From: Modestobacter sp.
Lineage (GTDB): Bacteria; Actinomycetota; Actinomycetes; Mycobacteriales; Geodermatophilaceae
Assembly (NCBI GenBank): GCA_025933855.1
Contig: JAICZD010000003.1
Location: forward strand, 1 to 36,512
Direction: 5' to 3'
Length of the DNA stretch: 36,512 nt
Position numbers and translations under genes: made by a program. Below, piece after piece: positions 1 to 11,699 of this stretch; position 1 is the stretch's first letter, and each line of letters opens with the position of its first letter. Below the pieces are notes generated by a model. It was not told the origin of the DNA. It was given only the letters and a program-made list of their open reading frames with translations, and searched no databases.

Positions 1-2
1 AC

Positions 3-1148
3 GCCGAGCAGCCGGTGTCCTCACCGGGCGTGTGGAACCGGGTCGACCACCGGCCGCTGGAGGGCCCGGTCTACGCGGTCACCCCGTTCAACTTCACCGC
101 GATCGCCGGCAACCTGCCCACCGCCCCGGCGCTGATGGGCAACACGGTGATCTGGAAGCCGGCGCCCACCCAGCAGTTCGCCGCGCACTTCCTGATGCAG
201 CTGCTCGAGGCCGCCGGGCTGCCGGCCGGGGTGATCAACATGCTGCCCGGCGACGGCGTCCCGGTCTCCGAGGTCGTGCTCGCCGACCGCGACCTCGCCG
301 GCATCCACTTCACCGGCTCCACCGCCGTCTTCCAGCACCTGTGGCGGACCGTCGGGCAGAACATCGCGAAGTACCGCGCCTACCCGCGGATCGTTGGCGA
401 GACCGGCGGCAAGGACTTCGTCGTCGCCCACCCCTCGGCCGACCTCGACGTGCTACGCACCGCCCTGGTCCGCGGCGCGTTCGAGTACCAGGGGCAGAAG
501 TGCTCGGCGGCCTCCCGGGCGTACGTGCCGCGCAGCATCTGGAGCCGGCTGCGCGACGACCTGGTCGGGGTCACCGAGTCGCTGCCGATGGGCGACGTCA
601 CCGACTTCTCCAACTTCATGGGCGCGGTCATCGACGGCCGGTCGTTCGCCAAGCTGTCCAAGGTCCTCGACGCCGCCGAGAACGACGACAAGCTCACCGT
701 GATCGCCGGCGGCACCGCCGATGACAGCGAGGGCTTCTTCGTGCGGCCGACCGTCATCGAGGGCACCGACCCCGGCCACGAGGTGTTCACCACCGAGTAC
801 TTCGGCCCGGTGCTCGCGGTGCACGTCTACGACGACGCGGACTACGACACCGTGCTGCGCCAGATGGAGTCCGCGGCGCCCTACGCGCTCACCGGCGCCG
901 TCATCGCCCAGGACCGCACGGCGATCGCACACGCGCAGCGGTTCCTGCGGCACGCGGCCGGCAACTTCTACGTCAACGACAAGCCGACCGGCGCCGTCGT
1001 CGGCCAGCAGCCCTTCGGCGGCGGCCGGGCCTCGGGCACCAACGACAAGGCCGGCGCCGCGCAGAACCTGCTCCGCTGGACCAGCACCCGGTCGATCAAG
1101 GAGACCTTCGTGCCGGCCACCGACCACCGCTACCCCTATATGAGCTGA
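3..1148 (+). CDS. pruA: L-glutamate gamma-semialdehyde (delta-1-pyrroline-5-carboxylate) dehydrogenase, 5'-truncated by window edge
   Basis: Aldehyde dehydrogenase motifs: VYAVTPFNFTAIAGNLPTAPALMGNTVIWKPA, HFTGSTAVF, GETGGKDF, GQKCSAASRAYVP, EYFGPVLAVHVY; frame open to window start. Confidence 0.93.
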   Translation, partial: AEQPVSSPGVWNRVDHRPLEGPVYAVTPFNFTAIAGNLPTAPALMGNTVIWKPAPTQQFAAHFLMQLLEAAGLPAGVINMLPGDGVPVSEVVLADRDLAGIHFTGSTAVFQHLWRTVGQNIAKYRAYPRIVGETGGKDFVVAHPSADLDVLRTALVRGAFEYQGQKCSAASRAYVPRSIWSRLRDDLVGVTESLPMGDVTDFSNFMGAVIDGRSFAKLSKVLDAAENDDKLTVIAGGTADDSEGFFVRPTVIEGTDPGHEVFTTEYFGPVLAVHVYDDADYDTVLRQMESAAPYALTGAVIAQDRTAIAHAQRFLRHAAGNFYVNDKPTGAVVGQQPFGGGRASGTNDKAGAAQNLLRWTSTRSIKETFVPATDHRYPYMS

Positions 1149-1156
1149 GGTCTGGT

Positions 1157-1193
1157 GGCCGCGGTAGCGGCCTCCGGCCCGACGACGGGGCCG
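1157..1193. terminator. Candidate bidirectional terminator: two adjacent hairpins between convergent pruA and gntK
   Basis: GGCCGC-ggta-GCGGCC (1157-1172) then CGGCCC-gacgacg-GGGCCG (1175-1193); no clear U-tract. Confidence 0.45.
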
Positions 1194-1223
1194 CAGGCTC
1201 CCTGAGGAGGGCCGGGCAACGGC

Positions 1224-1802
1224 TCAGCGGCGGTCGGGACGGCTCCTGGTCGCGGTGCGGCCCGAAGGGTCGCGATGTGCATCGCCCAGGGCCGCGAGGA
1301 GGTCGTCGGCGGTGTCGGCGACCGAGCCCTCACCGGGGACGGCGGTGCCCGGCTCGTCGTCAGCCAGCGGCTCCAGGGTGGCCAGCTGGCTGCCGAGCAG
1401 GGACGCCGGCATGTAGTGCCCGGTCCGCTCCTGCAGCCGCTCGGTGAGCACCGCCTCTGAGGTGGCGACGTGGGCGAACCACACCGACGGGTGCCCCGCG
1501 CGGAGCAGGTCGCGGTAGCTGCGCTTGAGCGCCGAGCAGGTGACCAGGAAGGACTCGCCGGCCGCCTCGTGCTCACCGATCACCTCGGCGATGCGGCGCA
1601 GCCACGGCCAGCGGTCCTCGTCGTCCAGCGGAACGCCGCTGTGCATCTTGGCCACGTTCGCGGCCGGGTGCAGGTCGTCGCCCTCGATGTACTCCCAGCC
1701 GAGGCGGCGCGCGAGCTCCTCGGCCACGCTGGTCTTGCCGGATCCGGACACCCCCATGACGACGATCGAGGTGGTCCCGGGGATGCTGGCGGCAGGCTGC
1801 AT
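1224..1802 (-). CDS. gntK: Gluconokinase
   Basis: VVMGVSGSGKTSVAEELARRLG P-loop, EGDDLHPAANVAKMHSGVPLDDEDRWPWL, TCSALKRSYRDLLR; ATG at 1802. Confidence 0.92.
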   Translation of the reverse strand: MQPAASIPGTTSIVVMGVSGSGKTSVAEELARRLGWEYIEGDDLHPAANVAKMHSGVPLDDEDRWPWLRRIAEVIGEHEAAGESFLVTCSALKRSYRDLLRAGHPSVWFAHVATSEAVLTERLQERTGHYMPASLLGSQLATLEPLADDEPGTAVPGEGSVADTADDLLAALGDAHRDPSGRTATRSRPDRR

Positions 1803-1860
1803 GCCCCTGACCGTAGGCAACAGCGGCCGTCCATGGGCTGGGAAGGGGAGCGGGGACGAC

Positions 1861-3039
1861 GTGCAGGGGACGACGGGGACGGGCGCCGGCTCGCTGTGGC
1901 GGCTGCCGGCGGTGCGGTCCCTGGCCGCACTCACCGTGCTCGGCTTCCTCAGCTACTCGCTGCTGATCTCGGCGCTGCCGGCCTACGCCGCGGCCGGCGG
2001 AGCGGGGCTGACCGCCGCCGGATCGGTGACCACCGCGCTGCTGGTGACCACCGTGCTCGCGCAGGGGACGGTGCCGGCCATGGTGCGCCGGCACGGCCTG
2101 GGACGCGTGCTCACCGTAGGTCTGCTGGCACTCGGCCTGCCTGCGCCGCTGTACCTGGTCGCGGACGACGTCCGCTGGCTCGCCGCGGTGTCCGCGGTGC
2201 GCGGCATCGGCTTCGCCGTCCTCACCGTGCTGGGCTCGACGATCGCCGCCCGCGCCGTCCCGGCCGGGCGGCGGGGCGAGTCGATCGGCATCTACGGGTT
2301 GGCGGTCGCCCTCCCGACGCTGGCGGCGGTGCCCGGCGGCGCCGCGCTCACGCTGGCCGGCCACTTCGGCTGGGTGGCGCTGCTGGCCACCGGGACCGTG
2401 CTCGCGGTGGCCTTCGTGCCCGGGCTGGTGCGGGCGATCGGCCCGCCGGCCGAGGGTGGGCACGTCGGCTCCCGGGCGGCGGCGTCCGCGGCGGTCGCCC
2501 CGTCCGCCGTCCTGCTGGTCGTCACCCTCGCCGGCGGTGGGCTGGTCACCTTCCTGCCCATCGAGCGGCCGGACGGCGCGCTGGCCGCGGCCGCGCTCCT
2601 GGCGTTCGGGCTGACCGGCGCCGTCAGCCGCTGGCAGGCCGGGGTGCTCGTCGACCGGGTCGGCGCCCGCGTGCTGCTGCCCGGCTCGCTGCTCACCGGC
2701 ATCGCCGGGCTGCTGCTGGTCGCCGCCGGGCTGCACGCGGGAACCGGCGGCGATCCCGTGGTGCTGGCCGGCGCGGCCGCGTTCGGGCTGACCTACGGCG
2801 CCGTGCAGAACCTGACCCTGGTGATCGCCCTGGCGCGCGCCGGGGAACGCGGCACCGAGACGGTCAGCGCGGTGTGGAACGCCTGCTACGACAGCGGCAC
2901 CGCGATCGGCGCGCTCGCCGTGGGCGCCGTCGCCACCCAGCTGGGGCTGCCGCTCACCTACGCGGTGGTGGCCGGGCTCCTCGCGCTCGTGCTGCCGATG
3001 GCACTGACGCTGCCGCGGGCGCTGCGGTCAGCCCGCTGA
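1861..3039 (+). CDS. MFS transporter
   Basis: Repeated hydrophobic segments typical of a 12-TM MFS protein; GTG start at 1861 inferred; divergent from gntK. Confidence 0.85.
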   Translation: MQGTTGTGAGSLWRLPAVRSLAALTVLGFLSYSLLISALPAYAAAGGAGLTAAGSVTTALLVTTVLAQGTVPAMVRRHGLGRVLTVGLLALGLPAPLYLVADDVRWLAAVSAVRGIGFAVLTVLGSTIAARAVPAGRRGESIGIYGLAVALPTLAAVPGGAALTLAGHFGWVALLATGTVLAVAFVPGLVRAIGPPAEGGHVGSRAAASAAVAPSAVLLVVTLAGGGLVTFLPIERPDGALAAAALLAFGLTGAVSRWQAGVLVDRVGARVLLPGSLLTGIAGLLLVAAGLHAGTGGDPVVLAGAAAFGLTYGAVQNLTLVIALARAGERGTETVSAVWNACYDSGTAIGALAVGAVATQLGLPLTYAVVAGLLALVLPMALTLPRALRSAR

Positions 3040-3420
3040 CCCTTCCTCGCGCAGCCGGGCGGCTGCCTCGGCGAGGCGCTGCACGGTGCGCACCTCCTGG
3101 GCGGCCTCGCGCAACCAGCTGCGCAGCCCGTCGACGTCGCGGCGGTTGCGGTCGCGCAGCTGACCGAGCAGCACCTGGCGGGTGCTGGCCTGCGCCCGCA
3201 TCGCGGTCGGCAGCGTCCGGCCGGTGCGCCGGGCCAGCACGGTGAGGCCGGCACCGAGGAACACCAGCTCGCGGGGGTCGGACAACCCGGCCAGCAGTTC
3301 CTCGGCCTCGTCGGCGCGGCCGTCCTCGATCAGGTGCAGGTAGGTCCGGGCGCGGCGGGCCCCCACCTCGGCGGGGGTCTCGGACGGTGCGGTCACCTCC
3401 TCACTCTGCCTGCCGGTCAC
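3028..3420 (-). CDS. Hypothetical protein (130 aa, helical, charged)
   Basis: ORF directly downstream of the enoyl-CoA hydratase gene with 4-nt ATGA overlap; no family recognised. Confidence 0.6.
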   Translation of the reverse strand: MTGRQSEEVTAPSETPAEVGARRARTYLHLIEDGRADEAEELLAGLSDPRELVFLGAGLTVLARRTGRTLPTAMRAQASTRQVLLGQLRDRNRRDVDGLRSWLREAAQEVRTVQRLAEAAARLREEGSAG

Positions 3421-4217
3421 CGACCGGCCCAGCGGGGGGCCCGCTTCTCCAGGTGCGCGGCGATGCCCTCCCGGCGGTCCTCCGACAGGTACGGGTTGGG
3501 CCCGACGTCCAGCCGCAGCGCGGTTGCCAGCGGCAGGTCCAGCGACTTCACCGCGGTCTCCTTCATCCGGCGCACCGACAGCGGGGCGTTGGCCGCGATC
3601 CGTTCCGCCAGCGCGAGAGCGGCCGGCAGCACCCCGTCCGCGGGCACGATCCGGTTCACCAGCCCCCAGCGCTCGGCGTCCTCGCTGGTCACGTACTCGC
3701 CGGTGAGCAGCATCTCCAGGGCGATGCCCATCGGCACCCGCTTGGGCAGCACCACCGAGCCGTAGTTCGCGCCCATCCCGATCGTGGCCTCCGGCAGACC
3801 CAGCTTGATGCCCGGTGCGGCGATCCGGATGTCGCAGGCCAGGGCCAGCTCGAAGCCGCCGGCGACCGCGTGCCCGGCCAGCGCGGCGACGACGGGCACG
3901 TAGGTCTCACCCACCACCTCGAACAGGTTCCGTCCGGCCCGGTTCATCGGCGGCCGGAAGTGCTCCCCGCGCCGGTCGGACTCGCGGATCTCCTTGAGGT
4001 CGAAGCCGGCGCAGAAGGCGGGTCCGTTGCCGGCGAGCACGATCGCCCGGACCGCCGGGTCCTCCGCGCACGCCAGCAGCTCCTCCACCAGGTCGGCCTG
4101 GACCGCCGAGGACAGCGCGTTGCGCCGCTCCGGCCGGTCCAGGGTGAGCACCCGGACGTACCCGCGGCTCTCGGTGACCAGGCCGGAGTCGTGGCGCTGC
4201 GCCGTCTGCTCGCTCAT
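3417..4217 (-). CDS. Enoyl-CoA hydratase/isomerase family protein
   Basis: Crotonase fold motifs: VLTLDRPERRNALSSAV, GNGPAFCAGFDLKEI, ALAGHAVAGGFELALACDIRIA; ATG at 4217. Confidence 0.88.
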   Translation of the reverse strand: MSEQTAQRHDSGLVTESRGYVRVLTLDRPERRNALSSAVQADLVEELLACAEDPAVRAIVLAGNGPAFCAGFDLKEIRESDRRGEHFRPPMNRAGRNLFEVVGETYVPVVAALAGHAVAGGFELALACDIRIAAPGIKLGLPEATIGMGANYGSVVLPKRVPMGIALEMLLTGEYVTSEDAERWGLVNRIVPADGVLPAALALAERIAANAPLSVRRMKETAVKSLDLPLATALRLDVGPNPYLSEDRREGIAAHLEKRAPRWAGR

Positions 4218-4438
4218 GGCCGCGATCCTGCCGTTCCCGGCGGCCCCGGGCTCGGCGGGGCGGGACCACCCCGGTCCGCACGACCTGCTCGGCGACGTGG
4301 CAGGTGCCCCCGACCGGCCTGCGGAACAGCCATAAGGACGCCGGCCGGCGTGCCGGTCCGGCGTGCGGTCCGGTGGACGTGGCGGACGATCCGGCGTTGG
4401 ATCCACCAGACCAGCGCGGACGGACGACGGGAGACCGG

Positions 4439-4825
4439 GTGAACCTGGAGAAGGTGGTCTTCGGCTTCTTCGTCGTGCTGGCCGCCACGCTGAACTTCGG
4501 CTTCTTCATCGGTGACATCTCCGACCCGTCACTGCACAACCCCTACGAGCTGTTCGCGGCGGTGGTGGTCAACCTGATCGCCACGGTGCTGAAGTTCGGT
4601 GACCGCACGCAGATCGGCGCGGTGCACCTGGCGACCAGCCTGGTCGCCGACCTCCAGCTGATCGGCGCATCGCTGGTGCTCGGCTACGCCGTCTACGTCT
4701 CCTCGGCGGGGCTCAACGCCGACTGGACGGCGAGCGTGGTGTCGCTGTCCGGCGGGGCACTGCTGGCCAACGTCGTCTCGGTGGTGCTGCTGGTCATCGA
4801 GACGGTGTCGTTCCACCGCGGCTGA
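4439..4825 (+). CDS. Small multi-TM protein resembling DUF6394
   Basis: MNLEKVVFGFFVVLAATLNFGFFIGDI...; hydrophobic ~128 aa, GTG start; directly upstream of the K+ channel gene. Confidence 0.7.
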   Translation: MNLEKVVFGFFVVLAATLNFGFFIGDISDPSLHNPYELFAAVVVNLIATVLKFGDRTQIGAVHLATSLVADLQLIGASLVLGYAVYVSSAGLNADWTASVVSLSGGALLANVVSVVLLVIETVSFHRG

Positions 4826-4836
4826 GCGAGGCCGAC

Positions 4837-6648
4837 GTGGGCAATCCGCTGCTGACCTTCTGGGCCAACCTGTTCGAGCGCCGGGAGGAGCCGCGCCCCC
4901 GGCGCACCGCGCTGCGCGTCGCCGCCGCGTCGGCGGCACAGGCATCGGCCACGATCTTCCTGATCATGCGGCGGATGCGCGCGCCGCTGATCGTGCTGAT
5001 CGCCATCTTCGCCGTCAGCGTGCTCGGCCTGACCCTGATCCCCGGTCAGGACGACGCCGGCCGGCCCTGGCGGATGGGCTTCTTCGACGCGTTCTACGTG
5101 ATGAGCTACACCGCGTCCACCATCGGCTTCGGTGAGATCCCGTACCCGTTCACCTACAGCCAGCGGATGTGGGTGACGGTCTCCATCTACCTGACGGTGA
5201 TCGGCTGGGCGTACGCCATCGGGTCGCTGCTGTCGCTGGTGCAGGACCGCGCGTTCCGCCAGGCGCTCGCGCTGCAGCACTTCACCCGCAAGGTGGCCCG
5301 GCTGCGCGAGCCGTTCCTGCTGATCGCCGGGTACGGGCGCACGGGGGAGCTGCTCGGGCACTCCATCGACGCGCTGGGCCGCCGGTTCGTCGTCCTGGAC
5401 ATCGACGGCGAGCGGATCGACAGCCTGGAGCTCGACTCCTACCACGCCGACGTCCCCGGCCTGACCGCCGATGCGCGCGACCCGGGGCACCTGGCCGTCG
5501 CCGGCCTGGACCACCCGTGGTGCGAGGCCGTGGTCGCCCTCACCGACGACGAGGAGGCCAACCTCGCCGTGGTGATGGCCGCCGAGCTGCTGCGCCCGGG
5601 GGTGCCGGTCATCGCCCGGGTGACGTCCCGGACGCTGGCCGAGCGGATGCAGGCTTTCGGCGAGCCCAGCACGGTCAACCCGTTCGACCGGTTCGGTGAC
5701 CACCTGCGGCTGGCACTGAAGGCCCCGGCGTCCTACCAGCTGCTGACCTGGCTGGAGAGCGGCCCGGGCGCGGAGCTGGAGCGCCGCGGCACGCCGCCAC
5801 GCAGCGGCCGGTGGGTGATCTGCGGGTACGGCCGGCTGGGTCACGAGCTGACCTCGGACCTGCGCGCCGAGGGGCTGGAGGTCACCGTCGTCGATCCGAA
5901 CCCGGCCGGCGCGGCCGATCACGGCGTGCTCGTCGGCGACGGCTCCGACCCGTGGGTGCTGGCCCAGGCCGACCTGGACGCCGCGGTCGGGTTCGTCGCC
6001 GGCACCGACAACGACACCACCAACCTGTCGCTGGTGGCCTCGGCCCGGCGGAGCAACCCGTCGCTGTTCATCTGCGCCCGGCAGAACCGGGCGGCCAGCG
6101 CGCCGCTGTTCGCCGCGATGGACATCGACGCCCGGCTGGTACCCAGCGAGGTGGTCGCCCACGAGGTCTACGCCCAGCTGTCCACACCGCTGCTGTGGCG
6201 GTTCCTCAAGGAGATGCCGGGCCAGGGCAACGACTGGGCGGCCGAGCTCACCGACCGCCTCACCGCGGTGTGCGGCCGGCACCTGCAGGCGCTGTGGAAG
6301 GTGCGGCTCAACGCCGCCGAGGCACCGGCCCTCGGCGCCTGGCTGGCGTCGGGGGAGGCCCGGCTGGGGGAGCTGATGCGCAATCCGGAGGACCGCGACC
6401 AGCCGCTGCACGCCGTGGCGCTGCTCGTGCTGCGCGGCGGCAGCGCCACGCTCGCCCCGGGTGGGGACTTCGTGCTCGCGCCCGATGACGAGCTGCTGCT
6501 GGCCGGCTGGCCGGCCGCCCGTCGCGCGCTGGGCATCACCCTGGTCGTGGACGCCGTCCTGGAGTACGTGGTGTCCGGCCGGCGGGTGCCCTCCAGCTGG
6601 ATCTGGCGCCGGCTGAGCCGCCGTCCCCGGCCGGTCACCAGCCCCTGA
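4837..6648 (+). CDS. Two-TM potassium channel family protein with two TrkA-N (RCK) domains
   Basis: Pore region YTASTIGFGEIPYPFTYSQRMWVT; two Rossmann motifs LLIAGYGRTGELLG and WVICGYGRLGHEL. Confidence 0.9.
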   Translation: MGNPLLTFWANLFERREEPRPRRTALRVAAASAAQASATIFLIMRRMRAPLIVLIAIFAVSVLGLTLIPGQDDAGRPWRMGFFDAFYVMSYTASTIGFGEIPYPFTYSQRMWVTVSIYLTVIGWAYAIGSLLSLVQDRAFRQALALQHFTRKVARLREPFLLIAGYGRTGELLGHSIDALGRRFVVLDIDGERIDSLELDSYHADVPGLTADARDPGHLAVAGLDHPWCEAVVALTDDEEANLAVVMAAELLRPGVPVIARVTSRTLAERMQAFGEPSTVNPFDRFGDHLRLALKAPASYQLLTWLESGPGAELERRGTPPRSGRWVICGYGRLGHELTSDLRAEGLEVTVVDPNPAGAADHGVLVGDGSDPWVLAQADLDAAVGFVAGTDNDTTNLSLVASARRSNPSLFICARQNRAASAPLFAAMDIDARLVPSEVVAHEVYAQLSTPLLWRFLKEMPGQGNDWAAELTDRLTAVCGRHLQALWKVRLNAAEAPALGAWLASGEARLGELMRNPEDRDQPLHAVALLVLRGGSATLAPGGDFVLAPDDELLLAGWPAARRALGITLVVDAVLEYVVSGRRVPSSWIWRRLSRRPRPVTSP

Positions 6649-6664
6649 CCTCCTGCCGGGACGG

Positions 6665-6701
6665 CGAAGCGGCTCCCCCCCCGGAGGAAGGAGCCGCTTC
6701 G
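6665..6701. terminator. Bidirectional hairpin terminator between convergent K+ channel gene and catC
   Basis: Perfect 12-bp inverted repeat CGAAGCGGCTCC (6665-6676) / GGAGCCGCTTCG (6690-6701). Confidence 0.7.
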
Positions 6702-6728
6702 TCCCGGCCGGCGCCGTGTGCCGCTGGG

Positions 6729-7034
6729 TCAGCCGGCGTCCGCGGGTACGTACGCGATGTCGGACGGATGCGCGGCCAGCGGCGTCACCGTGACGGTCAT
6801 GTACGGGAACAGCGGCAGGCCCCAGAGGATCTCGTGCAGCTGGTCGTTGCCGTCCACCTCGAAGATGCTGAGGTTGGCGTACTCACCCACGCAGCGCCAG
6901 ATGTGGGGCCAGTGCCCCGAGCGTTGCCAGCCCTGGGAGTAGGCCTTCTCCCGGGCCAGCAGGTCGTCACGCTGCGCCGGGTCCATGTCCGGCGGGAGCG
7001 CCACCACCATGTGGACGGCGTACCGCTGGGTCAT
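6729..7034 (-). CDS. catC: Muconolactone delta-isomerase
   Basis: 101 aa; MVVALPPDMDPAQRDDLLAREKAYSQGWQRSGHWPHIWRCVGEYANLSIFEV; adjacent to catA and catB. Confidence 0.95.
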   Translation of the reverse strand: MTQRYAVHMVVALPPDMDPAQRDDLLAREKAYSQGWQRSGHWPHIWRCVGEYANLSIFEVDGNDQLHEILWGLPLFPYMTVTVTPLAAHPSDIAYVPADAG

Positions 7035-7068
7035 CTGCCGACCTTCCCGCGGACCTGCCAGGAGCCGG

Positions 7069-9109
<2,041 letters not shown>

Positions 9110-9113
<4 letters not shown>

Positions 9114-10045
9114 CGGGATCCTCCGAGGGGGACGGCGAGCGGGTCGGCGAGGTCGACGTCGGGCGTGGTGAAGCCGTTGGCCTCCAGCGCCTCCAGCAGC
9201 CGGGCCAGGGCGGGGGACCGGTCGTCGCAGCGCCAGGCGAGGGCCAGGTCGATGTGCACGTCGTCGGCGACCGGCACGTACCGGACGCCGTCCACCCGCA
9301 GGGCGAGGGCGGACTCGGGCAGCAGCGCCACGCCCAGACCGGCCGCGACGAGGGTGAGCATGGTGGAGGACTCGGCGGCCTGGTGGACCTGCCGCGGCGC
9401 GAAGCCGGCGCCGAGACATGCCTGGGTCACCACGGCGTTGACCGCGGAGTCCGCAGCGCTGTACAGGACGAAGCCCTCGTCGCGCAGCTCGGCCAGCCCG
9501 ACCGGCTCCTCCCCGGCCAGCCGGTGCCCCTGGCCCACGGCGAGCACCAGCCGCTCGCGGGAGACCAGCCGGGCGGACAGGCCGGTGCGGCGCAGCGGCG
9601 GGCGGAGCACGGCCAGGTCGATCCGGTCCTCCACCAGGGCGAGTTCCTGCGCCGGGGTGAGCAGGTCGGGCTGGAACCGCAGCACCAGGCCCGGCATCTC
9701 GCGGGCGGCGATCCGCGCCAGCCGGGGCACCTGGCGGAAGGCGGCGAGCCCGGTCGCCCCGACGCGGAGCAGACCGGTGCTGCCGGCGGCGACGAGCGTG
9801 ACCCGCCGCTGGGCGTCCTCGACGGAGGCAAGGATCCGCAGGGCGTCGCTGAGCAGCGACTCGCCCGCGGCGGTGAGCTCGACCCGGCGGGTGGTCCGGT
9901 CGAACAGCGTGGCCCCGACCTCACCCTCCAGCTGGCGGATCGCCTGGGACAGCGGCGACTGGGCCATGTGCAGCCGCTCGGCCGCTCGGCCGAAGTGCCG
10001 GGTCTGGGCGACGGCGACGAAGTAGCGCAGCTGACGGATCTCCAT
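9110..10045 (-). CDS. LysR-family transcriptional regulator, upstream of catB in the same orientation
   Basis: MEIRQLRYFVAVAQTRHFGRAAERLHMAQSPLSQAIRQLEGEVGATLFDRTTRRVELTAAG; 4-nt TTGA overlap with catB. Confidence 0.93.
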
Positions 10046-10100
10046 CGGCCCCTCCTCCGTCGACGGTGTGACCAGGCCAACGTAAGACCCGAGAGCATGT

Positions 10101-10123
10101 AGCCGCAAAGACCGAATTCGGCT
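10101..10123. promoter_or_regulatory. Candidate LysR-type operator in the lysR-benA intergenic region
   Basis: AGCCG-N13-CGGCT inverted repeat enclosing the perfect palindrome CCGAATTCGG (10112-10121). Confidence 0.35.
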
Positions 10124-10240
10124 GGATCCAGACGCTGTGGATCTCGATGAGTGCCGGGTCAGGACTAGGCAATCTGCCGACGCGCTGGGTGAGGCCCGTC
10201 ACCAAGAGTGGACCGCACTGCACTCCATGTCCGCCACCGC

Positions 10241-10283
10241 ATCGAGGGGTGCCACTCGACGTCCCTCGGACGTCCCCCTCGAT
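10241..10283 (+). promoter_or_regulatory. Candidate hairpin just upstream of benA RBS
   Basis: ATCGAGGGG (10241-10249) pairs with CCCCTCGAT (10275-10283); inner GACGTC (10258-10263) pairs with GACGTC (10269-10274). Confidence 0.4.
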
Positions 10284-10310
10284 GTCCCACCGAAGCCACC
10301 GGAGGCCCCC

Positions 10311-11693
10311 ATGTCTGCCGACCTGACGCACGTCCGCCAGGTTCTCTCCGACGCCGTCATCGACGACCCGGAGGCCGGGATCTACCGGGCCAACCGCCGG
10401 ATCTTCACCGACGAGGAGATCTTCGAGCTGGAGATGACGCACATCTTCGAGGGCAACTGGATCTACCTCGCGCACGAGAGCCAGCTGCCCAACCCGGGTG
10501 ACTACTTCACCACCTCGATCGGTCGCCAGCCGGTGGTGATCACCCGGGACCGCAACGGCGAGCTGCACTGCCTGATCAACGCCTGCGCCCACCGCGGCGC
10601 GATGCTGTGCCGCCGCAAGGTGGACAACCGGATGACCCTGACCTGCCCCTTCCACGGCTGGACGTTCCGCAACGACGGAACGCTGCTGAAGGTCAAGGAC
10701 CCCGAGGGGGCCGGCTACCCGGACAGCTTCGACCGGGACGGCTCGCACAACCTCACCGCGGTGGCCCGGTTCGACAGCTACCGGGGATTCCTGTTCGGCA
10801 GCCTCAACCCGGACGTGAGCTCGCTGGCCGACCACCTCGGCGACAGCACCAAGGTGATCGACATGCTCGTCGACCAGTCGCCGGAGGGCCTGGAGGTGCT
10901 CCGCGGCTCCTCCACCTACACCTACGACGGCAACTGGAAGGTGCAGGCGGAGAACGGCGCCGACGGGTACCACGTCAGCGCGACGCACTGGAACTACGCA
11001 GCGACCACCTCGCGGCGCAGCACCGGGGAGTCGGCCAACACCACCAAGGCGCTGGACGCCGGCGGCTGGGGCAAGTCCGGCGGCGGCTACTGGTCGTTCC
11101 CGAACGGCCACCTCTGCCTGTGGACCTGGGCGGCCAACCCGCAGGACCGGCCGCTGTGGGACCGGATGGACGAGCTCAAGGCGAAGTTCGGGGACGCCAA
11201 GGGCGAGTTCATGGTCAAGGGCTCCCGCAACCTCTGCCTCTACCCGAACGTCTACCTGATGGACCAGTTCAGCACCCAGATCCGGCACTTCCGCCCGATC
11301 GCGCCGGACCGGACCGAGGTCACCATCTACTGCATCGCGCCCAAGGGGGAGAGCGCCGAGGCCCGGGCGCACCGGATCCGCCAGTACGAGGACTTCTTCA
11401 ACGCCTCGGGCATGGCCACCCCGGACGACCTCGAGGAGTTCCGCTCCTGCCAGCTCACCTTCCGGGCCACCGCGGCACCGTGGAACGACATGAGCCGGGG
11501 TGCCGAGCACTGGCTGCACGGGCCGGACGAGGTCGCCGAAGCCCTCGGCATGGACGGCGTCATCTCCGCCGGGGTGCGCAACGAGGACGAGGGCCTCTTC
11601 CCCGTGCAGCACGGCTACTGGCTCGCCACGATGCGGGCCGCACTGGAGCGACAGGCCGGCACGGCCGCCGCGACCGCGACTTCGAAGGGCTGA
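10311..11693 (+). CDS. benA: Benzoate 1,2-dioxygenase large (alpha) subunit
   Basis: Rieske motif [55 protein letters not shown] upstream of ATG. Confidence 0.94.
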   Translation: MSADLTHVRQVLSDAVIDDPEAGIYRANRRIFTDEEIFELEMTHIFEGNWIYLAHESQLPNPGDYFTTSIGRQPVVITRDRNGELHCLINACAHRGAMLCRRKVDNRMTLTCPFHGWTFRNDGTLLKVKDPEGAGYPDSFDRDGSHNLTAVARFDSYRGFLFGSLNPDVSSLADHLGDSTKVIDMLVDQSPEGLEVLRGSSTYTYDGNWKVQAENGADGYHVSATHWNYAATTSRRSTGESANTTKALDAGGWGKSGGGYWSFPNGHLCLWTWAANPQDRPLWDRMDELKAKFGDAKGEFMVKGSRNLCLYPNVYLMDQFSTQIRHFRPIAPDRTEVTIYCIAPKGESAEARAHRIRQYEDFFNASGMATPDDLEEFRSCQLTFRATAAPWNDMSRGAEHWLHGPDEVAEALGMDGVISAGVRNEDEGLFPVQHGYWLATMRAALERQAGTAAATATSKG

Positions 11694-11699
11694 CCGGCG

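Noticed and set aside
1470-3245. 591-aa plus-strand ORF in the track
   Set aside because: Arg/Gly/Ala-rich alternate-frame artefact across gntK (opposite strand) and the MFS gene.
4693-6411. 572-aa minus-strand ORF
   Set aside because: Antisense to the K+ channel gene; low-complexity composition and no domain, while the plus strand has clear RCK motifs.
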